Source: Ignavibacteriota bacterium (GTDB lineage: Bacteria; Bacteroidota; Ignavibacteria; Tepidaquicellales; OLB5). Taken from it: 48,077 nt of DNA. The position numbers and the translations under genes are program-made. Below the pieces are notes generated by a model, which saw only the letters and a program-made list of their open reading frames with translations, had not been told where the DNA came from and searched no databases. The stretch covers positions 1 through 48,077 of the forward strand of contig RPQH01000027.1 of NCBI GenBank assembly GCA_003820375.1. Reading direction: 5' to 3'. Position 1 is the first letter of the stretch. Each line of letters begins with the position of its first letter. Positions 28,911-37,037 of this stretch are shown here, piece by piece.

Positions 28911-31799
28911 ATGAATACTTTCGAAAACACAGATAAATTTGTTAACAGGCATATTGGACCAAATGAAAATGAAGTAAAAGAAATGCTCCGTGCTGTTAAC
29001 GCAGATTCCCTCGACGAACTGATAAACCAAACCGTTCCTCAGAAAATAAGGAATAAAGAAGAGCTTGACCTCGGAGAGGTTTACAGTGAACATAAATTAA
29101 TTTTCTTTTTAAGAGATATAGCCGATAAAAACAAGGTCTTCAAATCATTTATCGGCATGGGGTATTATGGCACAATACTGCCGCCGGTTATTCAAAGAAA
29201 TGTTCTTGAAAATCCGGGCTGGTACACTCAATACACACCTTACCAGGCAGAAATATCACAGGGAAGACTGGAAGCACTCATCAATTATCAAACTATGATA
29301 ATTGATCTGACAGGACTCGCAGTTACTAATGCTTCACTTCTTGATGAAGGTACTGCTGCTGCCGAAGCTATGCATATGCTTCATGCGGCAACAAAAAAGA
29401 AAAATGCAAATAAGTTTTTCATTTCGGAAAATTGCTTCCCGCAAACAATTGATATTTTAAAAACACGTTCCGAGCCGCTTGGTGTTGAACTTGTAATTGG
29501 TGATTATAAAACCGTTGAGCTTACAGATGATATGTTCGGTGTTCTTGTACAATATCCTGACCAATATGGTGAGATAAATGATTATAAAGAATTCTTTGAG
29601 AAAGCTCATGCAAAAAATATATATACCATAGCTGCTGCTGATATATTAAGTTTAGCAATTCTTACACCTCCGGGTGAGTTTGGTGCTGATGTTGCAGTCG
29701 GCTCTGCACAAAGATTTGGCGTGCCTGTTGGTTATGGCGGTCCGCATGCAGGTTATATGGCTTGTAAAGATGATTTCAGAAGAATGCTTCCCGGCAGAAT
29801 TATCGGGCAATCAATTGATTCATACGGAAACAAAGCTTACAGGATGGCATTGCAAACACGCGAACAACATATAAGAAGAGAAAAAGCTACAAGTAATATT
29901 TGCACTGCACAGGTTCTTCTTGCAATTATTGCCGGCATGTATGCTATATATCATGGACCAAAAGGATTAAAGCAAATTGCTGAGAGAGTACTTGGATTAA
30001 CCAAATATCTTGAAGCAGGTTTAATACAGGCAGGTTATAAACAGTTAAATAAAAATTATTTTGATACAATAAAAATTGATGCCGGTGGTAAGATTGAATT
30101 ATTAAAACAAAAGCTTCTTGATGCCAGGATTAATGTCAGGTACATCGATAACAAATATATCGGGATTTCATTTGACCAGGCTGCAGAATCGGAAGATGCT
30201 GATAAAATAATTTCCATCTTTGCTGAAGTATCAGGTAAAAAAGTAAGCGCAGTTGTTACGAAAAATGGAGATACATTCAAAGTAGCAGAACCATTTGCAA
30301 GAAAATCAAAATACCTTCAGCATCCGGTATTCAATACATATCAGTCTGAAACCGACATGCTTAGATATATAACAAAGCTGGAGAATAAAGATTTATCATT
30401 AACCATGTCCATGATACCGCTTGGCTCATGCACAATGAAACTTAATGCAACAACCGAAATGATGCCTATCACATGGCCGAAATATTCATTGATACATCCA
30501 TTTGCTCCTATTGACCAGGCGAAAGGTTATTTTGAAATATTCAAAGGGCTTGAAGAATCACTGGCAAAAATTACAGGACTGGCCGCCGTATCACTTCAGC
30601 CAAACTCAGGTGCTCAGGGTGAGTACACAGGTTTAATGGTTATCCGTGCTTATCATAAGAGCAGGGGAGAAGGGCACAGAAATATTGTTCTAATTCCGCA
30701 ATCTGCTCACGGAACAAATCCTGCAAGCGCTGTTATGGCAGGAATGAAAGTGGTTGTAACAAAATGCAATGATAAGGGTGATATAGATTATGCAGATATG
30801 AAATTGAATGCGGAAAAGTATAAAGATAATCTTGCAGCATTGATGGTTACTTATCCTTCTACACATGGTGTGTTTGAAGATTGTATAATGGATATTTGCA
30901 AAGTCATACATGATAATGGCGGACAGGTTTATATGGACGGTGCTAACTTAAATGCACAGGTCGGTCTTACAAACCCGGGCTTTATCGGTGCCGATGTTTG
31001 CCATATTAATCTGCACAAAACATTCTGTATTCCTCACGGCGGCGGCGGACCCGGTATGGGACCTATCGCTGTGGCTGAACACCTTGCTCAATTCCTACCG
31101 GGACATCCCGTTGTGAAGGTTGGCGGTGAAAAAGCTATTACTGCAGTATCTGCGGCTCCATGGGGTAGTGCTGATATTCTTCTTATCTCATATGCTTACA
31201 TTAGAATGATGGGCGGCGAAGGATTAAAATATGCTTCTGAGATTGCTATACTTAATGCAAACTATGTTAAGGAAAAACTGAAAGATCATTACACTGCATT
31301 ATACACAGGTGAACATGGAAGAAATGCTCATGAATTAATTTTTGATACACGTGAGTTCAAGAGAACAGCTCATATTGAAGTTGATGATATAGCAAAGAGA
31401 TTGATTGATTACGGTTTCCATGCGCCTACAGTTTCATTCCCTGTACCGGGAACATTGATGTTTGAACCAACCGAAAGCGAACCTAAGAAAGAACTCGACA
31501 GGTTCATTGAAGCTATGATTGCAATCAGAGAAGAGATAAGAGAAATCGAAGAAGGCAAAGCTGATATGACTGATAATGTTCTTAAAAATGCACCGCATAC
31601 TGCAGAGCATGCAATGGCAGATACCTGGACTCATCCTTACTCAAGAGAGAAAGCTGTGTTCCCGATACCAACAGTGAAGGAACATAAATTCTGGGTAAGT
31701 GTTGGCAGGGTTGATAATGCCTACGGAGACAGGAACTTCATGTGCACATGTGAGCCAATTTCGAGTTATATGGAAGAGATGGAAGCTAAGAGCAAATAA
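28911..31799 (+). CDS. gcvP: Glycine dehydrogenase (decarboxylating), P-protein
   Basis: The 962-residue protein is the full-length single-chain P-protein of the glycine cleavage system. It decarboxylates glycine with pyridoxal phosphate and passes the aminomethyl group to the H-protein. The PLP-binding Lys703 is in N-L-H-K-T-F, followed by the glycine-rich H-G-G-G-G-P-G loop. The N-terminal half has R-H-I-G-P near the start, and the M-I-P-L-G-S-C-T-M-K-L-N motif is present. No gcvH or gcvT is nearby. It stands alone between two toxin-antitoxin modules and has its own terminator. No SD is seen before the ATG. Confidence 0.96.
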   Translation: MNTFENTDKFVNRHIGPNENEVKEMLRAVNADSLDELINQTVPQKIRNKEELDLGEVYSEHKLIFFLRDIADKNKVFKSFIGMGYYGTILPPVIQRNVLENPGWYTQYTPYQAEISQGRLEALINYQTMIIDLTGLAVTNASLLDEGTAAAEAMHMLHAATKKKNANKFFISENCFPQTIDILKTRSEPLGVELVIGDYKTVELTDDMFGVLVQYPDQYGEINDYKEFFEKAHAKNIYTIAAADILSLAILTPPGEFGADVAVGSAQRFGVPVGYGGPHAGYMACKDDFRRMLPGRIIGQSIDSYGNKAYRMALQTREQHIRREKATSNICTAQVLLAIIAGMYAIYHGPKGLKQIAERVLGLTKYLEAGLIQAGYKQLNKNYFDTIKIDAGGKIELLKQKLLDARINVRYIDNKYIGISFDQAAESEDADKIISIFAEVSGKKVSAVVTKNGDTFKVAEPFARKSKYLQHPVFNTYQSETDMLRYITKLENKDLSLTMSMIPLGSCTMKLNATTEMMPITWPKYSLIHPFAPIDQAKGYFEIFKGLEESLAKITGLAAVSLQPNSGAQGEYTGLMVIRAYHKSRGEGHRNIVLIPQSAHGTNPASAVMAGMKVVVTKCNDKGDIDYADMKLNAEKYKDNLAALMVTYPSTHGVFEDCIMDICKVIHDNGGQVYMDGANLNAQVGLTNPGFIGADVCHINLHKTFCIPHGGGGPGMGPIAVAEHLAQFLPGHPVVKVGGEKAITAVSAAPWGSADILLISYAYIRMMGGEGLKYASEIAILNANYVKEKLKDHYTALYTGEHGRNAHELIFDTREFKRTAHIEVDDIAKRLIDYGFHAPTVSFPVPGTLMFEPTESEPKKELDRFIEAMIAIREEIREIEEGKADMTDNVLKNAPHTAEHAMADTWTHPYSREKAVFPIPTVKEHKFWVSVGRVDNAYGDRNFMCTCEPISSYMEEMEAKSK

Positions 31800-31852
31800 T
31801 CCCGCCAAATGCGGGACTTCGATAAAGCTCAGCAAATAGTGAATTTTTTTTA

Positions 31853-31882
31853 AAAACGAGGGTGAAAGCCCTCGTTTTTTTA
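31853..31882 (+). terminator. Rho-independent terminator downstream of gcvP
   Basis: AAAACGAGGG (31853-31862) pairs with CCCTCGTTTT (31869-31878) across TGAAAG, followed by more T. A smaller CCCGC/GCGGG hairpin lies closer to the gcvP stop, at 31801-31815. Confidence 0.93.
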
Positions 31883-31900
31883 TTACATTATTTCTCTTGA

Positions 31901-31952
31901 TTTACTAAACATATTTTATTATCATATATGATAATAAAATATGTTTAGTAAA
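31901..31952. promoter_or_regulatory. Perfect 52-bp palindrome over the abiEi promoter and start codon
   Basis: Each arm is 26 bp, with the centre between 31926 and 31927 and no loop. The left arm begins TTTACTAAACATATTTTATT. The ATG of abiEi (31941-31943) lies in the right arm. A possible -35 TTGATT (31897-31902) and -10 TATCAT (31920-31925), 17 bp apart, overlap the left arm, so transcription could begin only a few bases before the ATG. No SD is present. It probably serves as the operator for autoregulation by AbiEi. As RNA, the right arm alone would not fold. Confidence 0.85.
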
Positions 31953-32537
31953 AATTTAGAGAAAATACTCAAATTAAGTAATCTTCCTTTTTTTACAGTT
32001 GAGAATGTATCTGATGCTCTTGGAATTACATACAAGTCTGCTTCAGTCTTTTGCAGCAGGTATTCCAAGCAAGGATTTCTCGTAAAGCTAAAAAATAACT
32101 TTTATACTACTTCTCAAAAATTAGAGAATATTAATAATAAAGAACTTTTTACTATTGCAAATATTCTTCAGGTTCCTTCTTATATTTCTCTTATGACAGC
32201 TCTTTCATATTATGAGATAACTACACAAGTTCAGCAAAATTATTTTGAATGTGTTTCACTCAAACGCACGGTTGAATATGAACCGGACGGTTTATTTTTC
32301 AAATATTACAGGTTTCAGAAAAAGTATTATTTTGATTTTGACAGGGTTAATGGAATATTTATGGCATCAAAAGAGAAGGCATTTATCGATGCAGCTTATT
32401 TATATTCATTCGGTAAATATAAATTTGATATTGATTCGCTTGATTTATATAAACTTGATAAATTTAAGTTAAAAAAGTTAACAAAAATATATCCTGAAAA
32501 AACAAAAAAGATTGTGAGGCAATTATGCAGCATTTAA
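31941..32537 (+). CDS. abiEi: AbiEi-like antitoxin/transcriptional regulator
   Basis: The 198-residue protein has an N-terminal winged helix-turn-helix (F-F-T-V-E-N-V-S-D-A-L-G-I-T-Y-K-S-A-S-V, about 17-36) and a C-terminal domain of the type found in AbiEi proteins. These act as antitoxins for AbiEii and repress their own promoter by binding inverted repeats. The start lies inside a perfect 52-bp palindrome, which fits autoregulation. The stop overlaps abiEii by 13 bp. Naming rests on gene order, size and fold pattern rather than on high identity. Confidence 0.82.
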   Translation: MFSKNLEKILKLSNLPFFTVENVSDALGITYKSASVFCSRYSKQGFLVKLKNNFYTTSQKLENINNKELFTIANILQVPSYISLMTALSYYEITTQVQQNYFECVSLKRTVEYEPDGLFFKYYRFQKKYYFDFDRVNGIFMASKEKAFIDAAYLYSFGKYKFDIDSLDLYKLDKFKLKKLTKIYPEKTKKIVRQLCSI

Positions 32538-33190
32538 TAAAACAAGAACAATTTGAATTAGAAGTATTAGATAAACTAAACAGCAAAAAATTTCTTAATA
32601 ACTTAGTCCTTAGTGGTGGAACTATGCTGCGTCTCTGTTTTGGACTTGACAGATATTCTGTTGACTTGGATTTCTGGGTTGTTAAGGATGTTGAATTTGA
32701 TAATCTATATAAAGATCTAAAAGATTATCTCACACAATATTATAAAATAAATGATTCTGCCAATAAACATTATACTATTTTATTTGAATTAAAATCCTTT
32801 GATTACCCAAGATCACTAAAAATTGAGATTAGAAAAGAACAGAAGAAGATTAAAGTTGAACAGGGTATTGTATTTAGTGAACATTCAAATATTCAGATTA
32901 TGGTTAAGCATGTTTCTCTGGAGGATATGATGAAGGCAAAAATTGCAGCTTTTTTGAATCGCAATACAATTAGGGATGTTTATGATTTGAATTTTCTTTT
33001 TAAAAGGGGAATAACTTTAGAAGCTGACAATGAAACATTTTCTGCATTACTCGATGGAATTAATAGCTTAACAAAAGAGGATTATATGGTTAAGCTAGGT
33101 TCTGTGTTAGAAGAAGCCAAAAGAAAATTTTATAAAGAAAATAATTTCAAAACTTTAAAAATGTATTTAAAAGAAAAATTGACAAGTTGA
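32525..33190 (+). CDS. abiEii: AbiEii/AbiGii-family nucleotidyltransferase toxin
   Basis: The 221-residue protein has the family's order of motifs: S-G-G-T-M-L-R-L (30-37), R-Y-S-V-D-L-D-F with Asp47 and Asp49, then S-L-E-D-M-M-K-A-K, then R-D-V-Y-D-L-N-F-L. AbiEii toxins are nucleotidyltransferases that block growth, with related toxins modifying tRNA, and AbiE systems can give phage defence by abortive infection. The gene overlaps its antitoxin gene by 13 bp, so the two are probably coupled. All motifs are present, so it appears active. Low GC and the two-gene cassette form suggest horizontal origin. Confidence 0.87.
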   Translation: MQHLIKQEQFELEVLDKLNSKKFLNNLVLSGGTMLRLCFGLDRYSVDLDFWVVKDVEFDNLYKDLKDYLTQYYKINDSANKHYTILFELKSFDYPRSLKIEIRKEQKKIKVEQGIVFSEHSNIQIMVKHVSLEDMMKAKIAAFLNRNTIRDVYDLNFLFKRGITLEADNETFSALLDGINSLTKEDYMVKLGSVLEEAKRKFYKENNFKTLKMYLKEKLTS

Positions 33191-33227
33191 AATTCTTTTC
33201 TCCAACTTCATGATTTCTATTTGATTA

Positions 33228-33246
33228 GCATTAACACGGTTAATGC
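33228..33246. repeat. 8-bp inverted repeat downstream of abiEii
   Basis: GCATTAAC and GTTAATGC are separated by three bases. No T run follows, so it is either a weak terminator or a protein-binding site. Confidence 0.5.
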
Positions 33247-33261
33247 ACTCCACACCTCCAT

Positions 33262-33297
33262 ACACTCTAAACACTCTAAACACTCTAAACACTCTAC
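33262..33297. repeat. 9-bp tandem repeat, four copies
   Basis: ACACTCTAA is repeated three times and followed by ACACTCTAC. Related CACTC and CACCTC words precede it from 33246. It lies about 70 bp after the abiEii stop codon, close behind an 8-bp inverted repeat. Confidence 0.9.
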
Positions 33298-33425
33298 ACA
33301 CTATTTTTTGAAACCTTTCCATCTTCCCTCACGTCCTAACCGGTATAGAAACAAAGAAATAGTAACTAAATTATCAACAAATAGCCGAAATCCGGCATAA
33401 TGACGGACGGCAAAGGAGAATTAAA

Positions 33426-33830
33426 ATGGATCGTTTTGCAGAAGCTATGATTCCGATATTTGGAATAATTTTCACATTCGGTATCCCGGGATTGATCATT
33501 TTCTGGCACATACAGAGCAGGCATAAAGAGAGAATGAAACTTATAGACATGGGTTTAACTCCCGATGAAGTTAAGGCGTATTACACCAATTCCGAAAGAA
33601 AACCCCGAAACCCGTATAGTACTTTAAAATGGGGCATGTTGTTTGCCTTCCTTGGGCTGGGACTCTTTATCTCTTACATTTTGACAGAAGTGGCTGATTT
33701 CAGTGACTCAATTACACCTGCATTCTTATTGTTCTTTGGTGGTCTTGGATTTATTGTTTATTATATAATTGTAAACTCCAAGATGAAAAATGATGTCAAT
33801 GGTACCACAACTGTTCAAAAACAATTATAA
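33426..33830 (+). CDS. Membrane protein, DUF6249-like
   Basis: The 134-residue protein has three likely membrane helices (about 8-28, 70-88, 98-115). A conserved-looking R-H-K-E-R-M-K-L-I-D-M-G-L-T-P-D-E segment follows the first. This pattern fits small DUF6249-type proteins that occur beside ECF sigma factors in Bacteroidota. A good SD, AAAGGAG, precedes the ATG. It is the first gene of a four-gene set with a DUF4097-like protein, a sigma factor and a membrane protein. Function is unknown; a role in signal sensing or envelope stress is inferred from context. Confidence 0.75.
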   Translation: MDRFAEAMIPIFGIIFTFGIPGLIIFWHIQSRHKERMKLIDMGLTPDEVKAYYTNSERKPRNPYSTLKWGMLFAFLGLGLFISYILTEVADFSDSITPAFLLFFGGLGFIVYYIIVNSKMKNDVNGTTTVQKQL

Positions 33831-33853
33831 TTAAAACGGTATTGGGAAAGAAA

Positions 33854-34636
33854 ATGAAAACTCAAAAATATATATTAATTGCTCTTGCCTTTGTACTCTC
33901 ATTAACCTCTATGGATTGCATAGGCAAGAGATATGAGAAAAAAGAAACTTCGGAATATAAAATTGGTATCAACGGTAAGAACAGGATATCAATTGAAAAC
34001 GTAAACGGAATAATAGAAATCACAAAGTCAGATTCCACTGAAGGCGTATATGTTAAAGCTGATATGATTGCGAAGGTAAAGAAAAAAGAATTGGATAAAC
34101 CTTTTAGTGAATTGAGTATTGAGATAGACACATCAGGCGATGTTATTAAAATCATTGGAGACTATCATAAGGAAAAACATTTCTTTAATTTTCAAGTCAA
34201 TGAAAATCCGAAGATAGATTTTAAGATAAGAGTTCCTGAAAGTTTTAAAGTTGATGTAGACAACGTTAACGGAAAAATAGATGCCCGGAATATTAAAGGG
34301 GATATGAAGATAACCCTTGTTAACGGTGATATAAGAATGGATCAGACTCCTGGGAATAACATTATTGATATTACCAATGGTGATATCAGGCAAATTTTGG
34401 ATTCAACTAAAGGATTCAGTATTGATGTGGTGAACGGGGATGTGTATGTAGATATATCGAAAAATTACCAGGGAGAAATCAGTGCAGATATAGTACACGG
34501 CAAAATTGATTTCAATAATCTTGATGTAATTGTCAGATCTGATGAGAAGAAATCATTCAGGGGATACATAGGTAATAGAAATACTACAATTAAGTGCGAT
34601 GTTGTTAACGGCAAAATAGTATTTAACGGACGGTAA
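33854..34636 (+). CDS. Exported DUF4097-like beta-helix protein
   Basis: From the ATG at 33854 the product has 260 residues. A hydrophobic signal (residues 5-20) is followed by a Cys whose preceding residues (S-M-D) do not form a proper lipobox, so lipid attachment is doubtful. The rest has repeated G-x-I/V-x-V-x-N-x-N-G-x-I strands (V-N-G-I-I-E-I, V-N-G-K-I-D-A, V-N-G-D-I-R-M, T-N-G-D-I-R-Q, V-N-G-D-V-Y-V, V-H-G-K-I-D-F, V-N-G-K-I-V-F), typical of the 'putative adhesin' family DUF4097. It begins 24 bp after the DUF6249-like gene. Such proteins sit next to sigma/anti-sigma genes, but their role is unknown. Confidence 0.78.
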   Translation: MKTQKYILIALAFVLSLTSMDCIGKRYEKKETSEYKIGINGKNRISIENVNGIIEITKSDSTEGVYVKADMIAKVKKKELDKPFSELSIEIDTSGDVIKIIGDYHKEKHFFNFQVNENPKIDFKIRVPESFKVDVDNVNGKIDARNIKGDMKITLVNGDIRMDQTPGNNIIDITNGDIRQILDSTKGFSIDVVNGDVYVDISKNYQGEISADIVHGKIDFNNLDVIVRSDEKKSFRGYIGNRNTTIKCDVVNGKIVFNGR

Positions 34637-34737
34637 ATAAGCTCTTTTAATAATTAAAACTGTAAAGATTTTTGTTTATATTTAATGGAAATAATACTGC
34701 AACTAACCGGATCAGGAGAGTGAACATAGAATCTTGC

Positions 34738-35382
34738 ATGAATGACCTTGAGCAAAATATTATAAACCGCATAAAAAGCGGCGATTCGAATGCCTTTGAG
34801 CAAATTGTGGATAAATATAAAGATAAAGGGCTCACTCTCTCCATGAGGATACTTAAGAATAAAGAAGATGCCGAAGACTCGCTGCAGGAAGCTTTCATGA
34901 AGACTTTCAGGGCAATTGCTGATAACCAGTTTGAACAGCGTTCCAAGTTCTCAACTTATTTTTACAGGATAGTTTATAACACTGCTCTTGATAATTACAA
35001 GAAGCATAAATCAAGAACTTATAACGTATTGAAAATAGATGACAGCTGGAAAAATGACGAAGGTGATGACAGTGACCTTGCAGGATTTGAAACTAAAATA
35101 GATGATAACAGGTATTTTAATTCTGCAGTGTACAAGACGGATAAAAGAGCACTGGATAATGAAATTCAAACGGTTGTAAACAAATTTCTTGAAGTTATAC
35201 CGGAGAAATATTCAGTTATACTGACATTGTTCTATATAAATGACCTCTCACATGATGAAATTTCGGATACACTGAAAATACCAATAGGCACTGTGAAGAA
35301 CAGGATATACAGGGCAAAAGAAAAGCTGAAAGAGATTATGATGAAGAAGTTCGATTATGAAAGCATTCTTGAATTTATTTAA
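34738..35382 (+). CDS. ECF-type RNA polymerase sigma factor
   Basis: From the ATG at 34738 the product has 214 residues. Region 2 runs from about residue 10 to 85 (F-E-Q-I-V-D-K-Y, D-A-E-D-S-L-Q-E-A-F-M-K, S-T-Y-F-Y-R-I-V-Y-N). Region 4 runs from about 155 to 205 (Y-S-V-I-L-T-L-F-Y, H-D-E-I-S-D-T-L, G-T-V-K-N-R-I-Y-R-A-K). A long acidic linker joins them. The open frame begins earlier, and a GTG at 34720 is possible, but its AGGAG is one base away, too close. It probably directs transcription of a small regulon in response to envelope signals, held by the next gene product. Confidence 0.88.
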   Translation: MNDLEQNIINRIKSGDSNAFEQIVDKYKDKGLTLSMRILKNKEDAEDSLQEAFMKTFRAIADNQFEQRSKFSTYFYRIVYNTALDNYKKHKSRTYNVLKIDDSWKNDEGDDSDLAGFETKIDDNRYFNSAVYKTDKRALDNEIQTVVNKFLEVIPEKYSVILTLFYINDLSHDEISDTLKIPIGTVKNRIYRAKEKLKEIMMKKFDYESILEFI

Positions 35383-35401
35383 TAATTCTTAAAAAAAGAA
35401 A

Positions 35402-35869
35402 ATGGATTTCGATAAAATATTTAATACATTTATAGAAAATAAGCTGAGAAAAGCCGAGGTTAAAAAAACCTCAGATAACTTTACGAAGCTTATTATGCAG
35501 CGTGTGAATGCCGAAAGCAAAACTGCACTTGAAGAGAGCAAAAGAGACCGAATTGCAAAATATATAGTCGGTGCCTTCAGCCTTCTTACAATTGCTTTTA
35601 CTGTATTGGCAGGTGTATTCAGTACTTCAGCTCCGCAGAGTGTATCTAAAAATATTTCCTTCGAGCCTGCAATAGATACATCGTCAAATTACTTCTGGCA
35701 GTTCTGGGATACAATAAGCTCATTTTTCACAAATACCCTTGGACTGTTTGGTTTTAGCATATCGGCAGAAACACTAAGCATAATCGGTGGATTGGTTCTT
35801 GTTTTATCGCTATTCTTCATAGCTGACAGGATATTTATAAGGGGAAAATTGAAATCTCAGCAAGGGTAA
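35402..35869 (+). CDS. Membrane protein, possible anti-sigma factor
   Basis: The 155-residue protein has a soluble N-terminal helix region (1-50, charged), a first membrane helix (52-70), an external loop of about 45 residues rich in Ser, Phe and Trp, and a second membrane helix (126-144) with a basic end. It directly follows the ECF sigma gene by 19 bp. Anti-sigma factors often have this position and topology, but I see no zinc-binding H-x3-C-x2-C motif. The anti-sigma role is therefore inference from position. Confidence 0.65.
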   Translation: MDFDKIFNTFIENKLRKAEVKKTSDNFTKLIMQRVNAESKTALEESKRDRIAKYIVGAFSLLTIAFTVLAGVFSTSAPQSVSKNISFEPAIDTSSNYFWQFWDTISSFFTNTLGLFGFSISAETLSIIGGLVLVLSLFFIADRIFIRGKLKSQQG

Positions 35870-35879
35870 AATTATCGTT

Positions 35880-35915
35880 TGAATCACAGATTAAAGCACT
35901 TTAATTTGTGATTCA
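35880..35915. terminator. 36-bp near-perfect palindrome between convergent genes
   Basis: TGAATCACAGATTAAAG and CTTTAATTTGTGATTCA are inverted copies with one G-T position and no real loop. It begins 11 bp after the sigma-operon's last stop codon and lies between two convergent units. No T run follows, so it may end transcription weakly or protect the 3' end of mRNA. Confidence 0.55.
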
Positions 35916-35934
35916 GACAAAGATTTAAATAAAA

Positions 35935-35962
35935 AAAGCAGGTTAATTTCTTAACCTGCTTT
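35935..35962 (-). terminator. Rho-independent terminator of korAB
   Basis: AAAGCAGGTTAA pairs with TTAACCTGCTTT across TTTC. On the minus strand the hairpin is followed by a T run (the A run at 35931-35937 on the plus strand). It lies 31 bp after the korB stop. Confidence 0.9.
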
Positions 35963-35992
35963 AATTCGCAACCGTAAATTCTCAAATCGAAA

Positions 35993-37033
35993 TTAATTAA
36001 TCTTCCAGGTATTACCCGAATTCAGCAATTTATCTAAATCGCCTTCATCCATAGTGTTCTTTGCTTTATCTATCTGATTTACCATTTCAGAATCATATGT
36101 CTTTCGGTCAATATCAAGGAAAACTCCGATTGGTGTCGGGTAACCCGGGTATTCGGTTAATTCCGATAATATAAATGCAAGCTCTCTGGATTTATCGTTA
36201 TGTACAACCAGGTCATTGATAGAATATCTTCCGTCTTTCAATGAAACAACAACCGGTTTGAATCCATCAAGCTTTATTCCTTTATCATTTTCTTTACCAA
36301 AGACCATTGGTTTACCTTGCTGTAATACAAGAACGTTATCAGCTTTAGTTTCCTTATCGGTCAACAGGTCAAAAGCACCATCGTTGAATATATTACAGTT
36401 CTGGTATATCTCAAGGAAAGATGTTCCCTTGTGTGATGCCTGTCTTTGAATCATTTCCTGCATGTGTTTTGCATCTCTGTCAAGTGTTCTTGCAACAAAT
36501 GTTCCGTTTGAACCGAGTGCAAGTGATACAGGATTAAAAGGATGGTCTATAACTCCCATGGGGGTGGATTTTGTTATCTTTCCATACTCTGAAGTAGGAG
36601 AGTACTGTCCTTTTGTTAAACCATAAATTCTGTTATTGAACAGAAGTATGTTAAGGTCAATATTTCTTCTGGTAACATGTATGAAATGATTTCCACCGAT
36701 GCTGAGAAGGTCACCATCTCCGGTAGCAACCCAAACTGAAAGGTCAGGTCTTGCCATTTTAAGCCCTGCCGCAATAATCGGAGCTCTGCCGTGTATTCCA
36801 TGGAATCCATATGTATCCATGTAATACGGGAATCTGCTTGAGCAGCCTATACCTGCAACAAATACAACTTTCTCTCTGGGCACTCCAAGTGACGGCATAA
36901 CCCTTTGAACCTGAGCCAGTATAGAATAGTCACCGCATCCGGGACACCATCTTACATCCTGGTCTGATGCAAAATCCTTTGCTGTTAATACAGGACTTGC
37001 TTCGTTTTGTTTTTGGACTATTTCTTCAGCCAT
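35993..37033 (-). CDS. korB: 2-oxoacid:ferredoxin oxidoreductase, beta subunit
   Basis: The 346-residue subunit binds thiamine diphosphate and an iron-sulfur cluster. Cys30 and Cys33 are in W-C-P-G-C-G-D, a third Cys (64) in G-I-G-C-S-S-R, and a further Cys in Y-Q-N-C-N. The ThDP/Mg motif is G-D-G-D-L-L-S-I-G-G-N-H. With the alpha subunit four bases upstream it forms a two-subunit enzyme that cleaves a 2-oxoacid, probably 2-oxoglutarate, to acyl-CoA with ferredoxin as acceptor. The exact substrate cannot be read from the sequence. Confidence 0.92.
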   Translation of the reverse strand: MAEEIVQKQNEASPVLTAKDFASDQDVRWCPGCGDYSILAQVQRVMPSLGVPREKVVFVAGIGCSSRFPYYMDTYGFHGIHGRAPIIAAGLKMARPDLSVWVATGDGDLLSIGGNHFIHVTRRNIDLNILLFNNRIYGLTKGQYSPTSEYGKITKSTPMGVIDHPFNPVSLALGSNGTFVARTLDRDAKHMQEMIQRQASHKGTSFLEIYQNCNIFNDGAFDLLTDKETKADNVLVLQQGKPMVFGKENDKGIKLDGFKPVVVSLKDGRYSINDLVVHNDKSRELAFILSELTEYPGYPTPIGVFLDIDRKTYDSEMVNQIDKAKNTMDEGDLDKLLNSGNTWKIN

Positions 37034-37037
37034 AATC

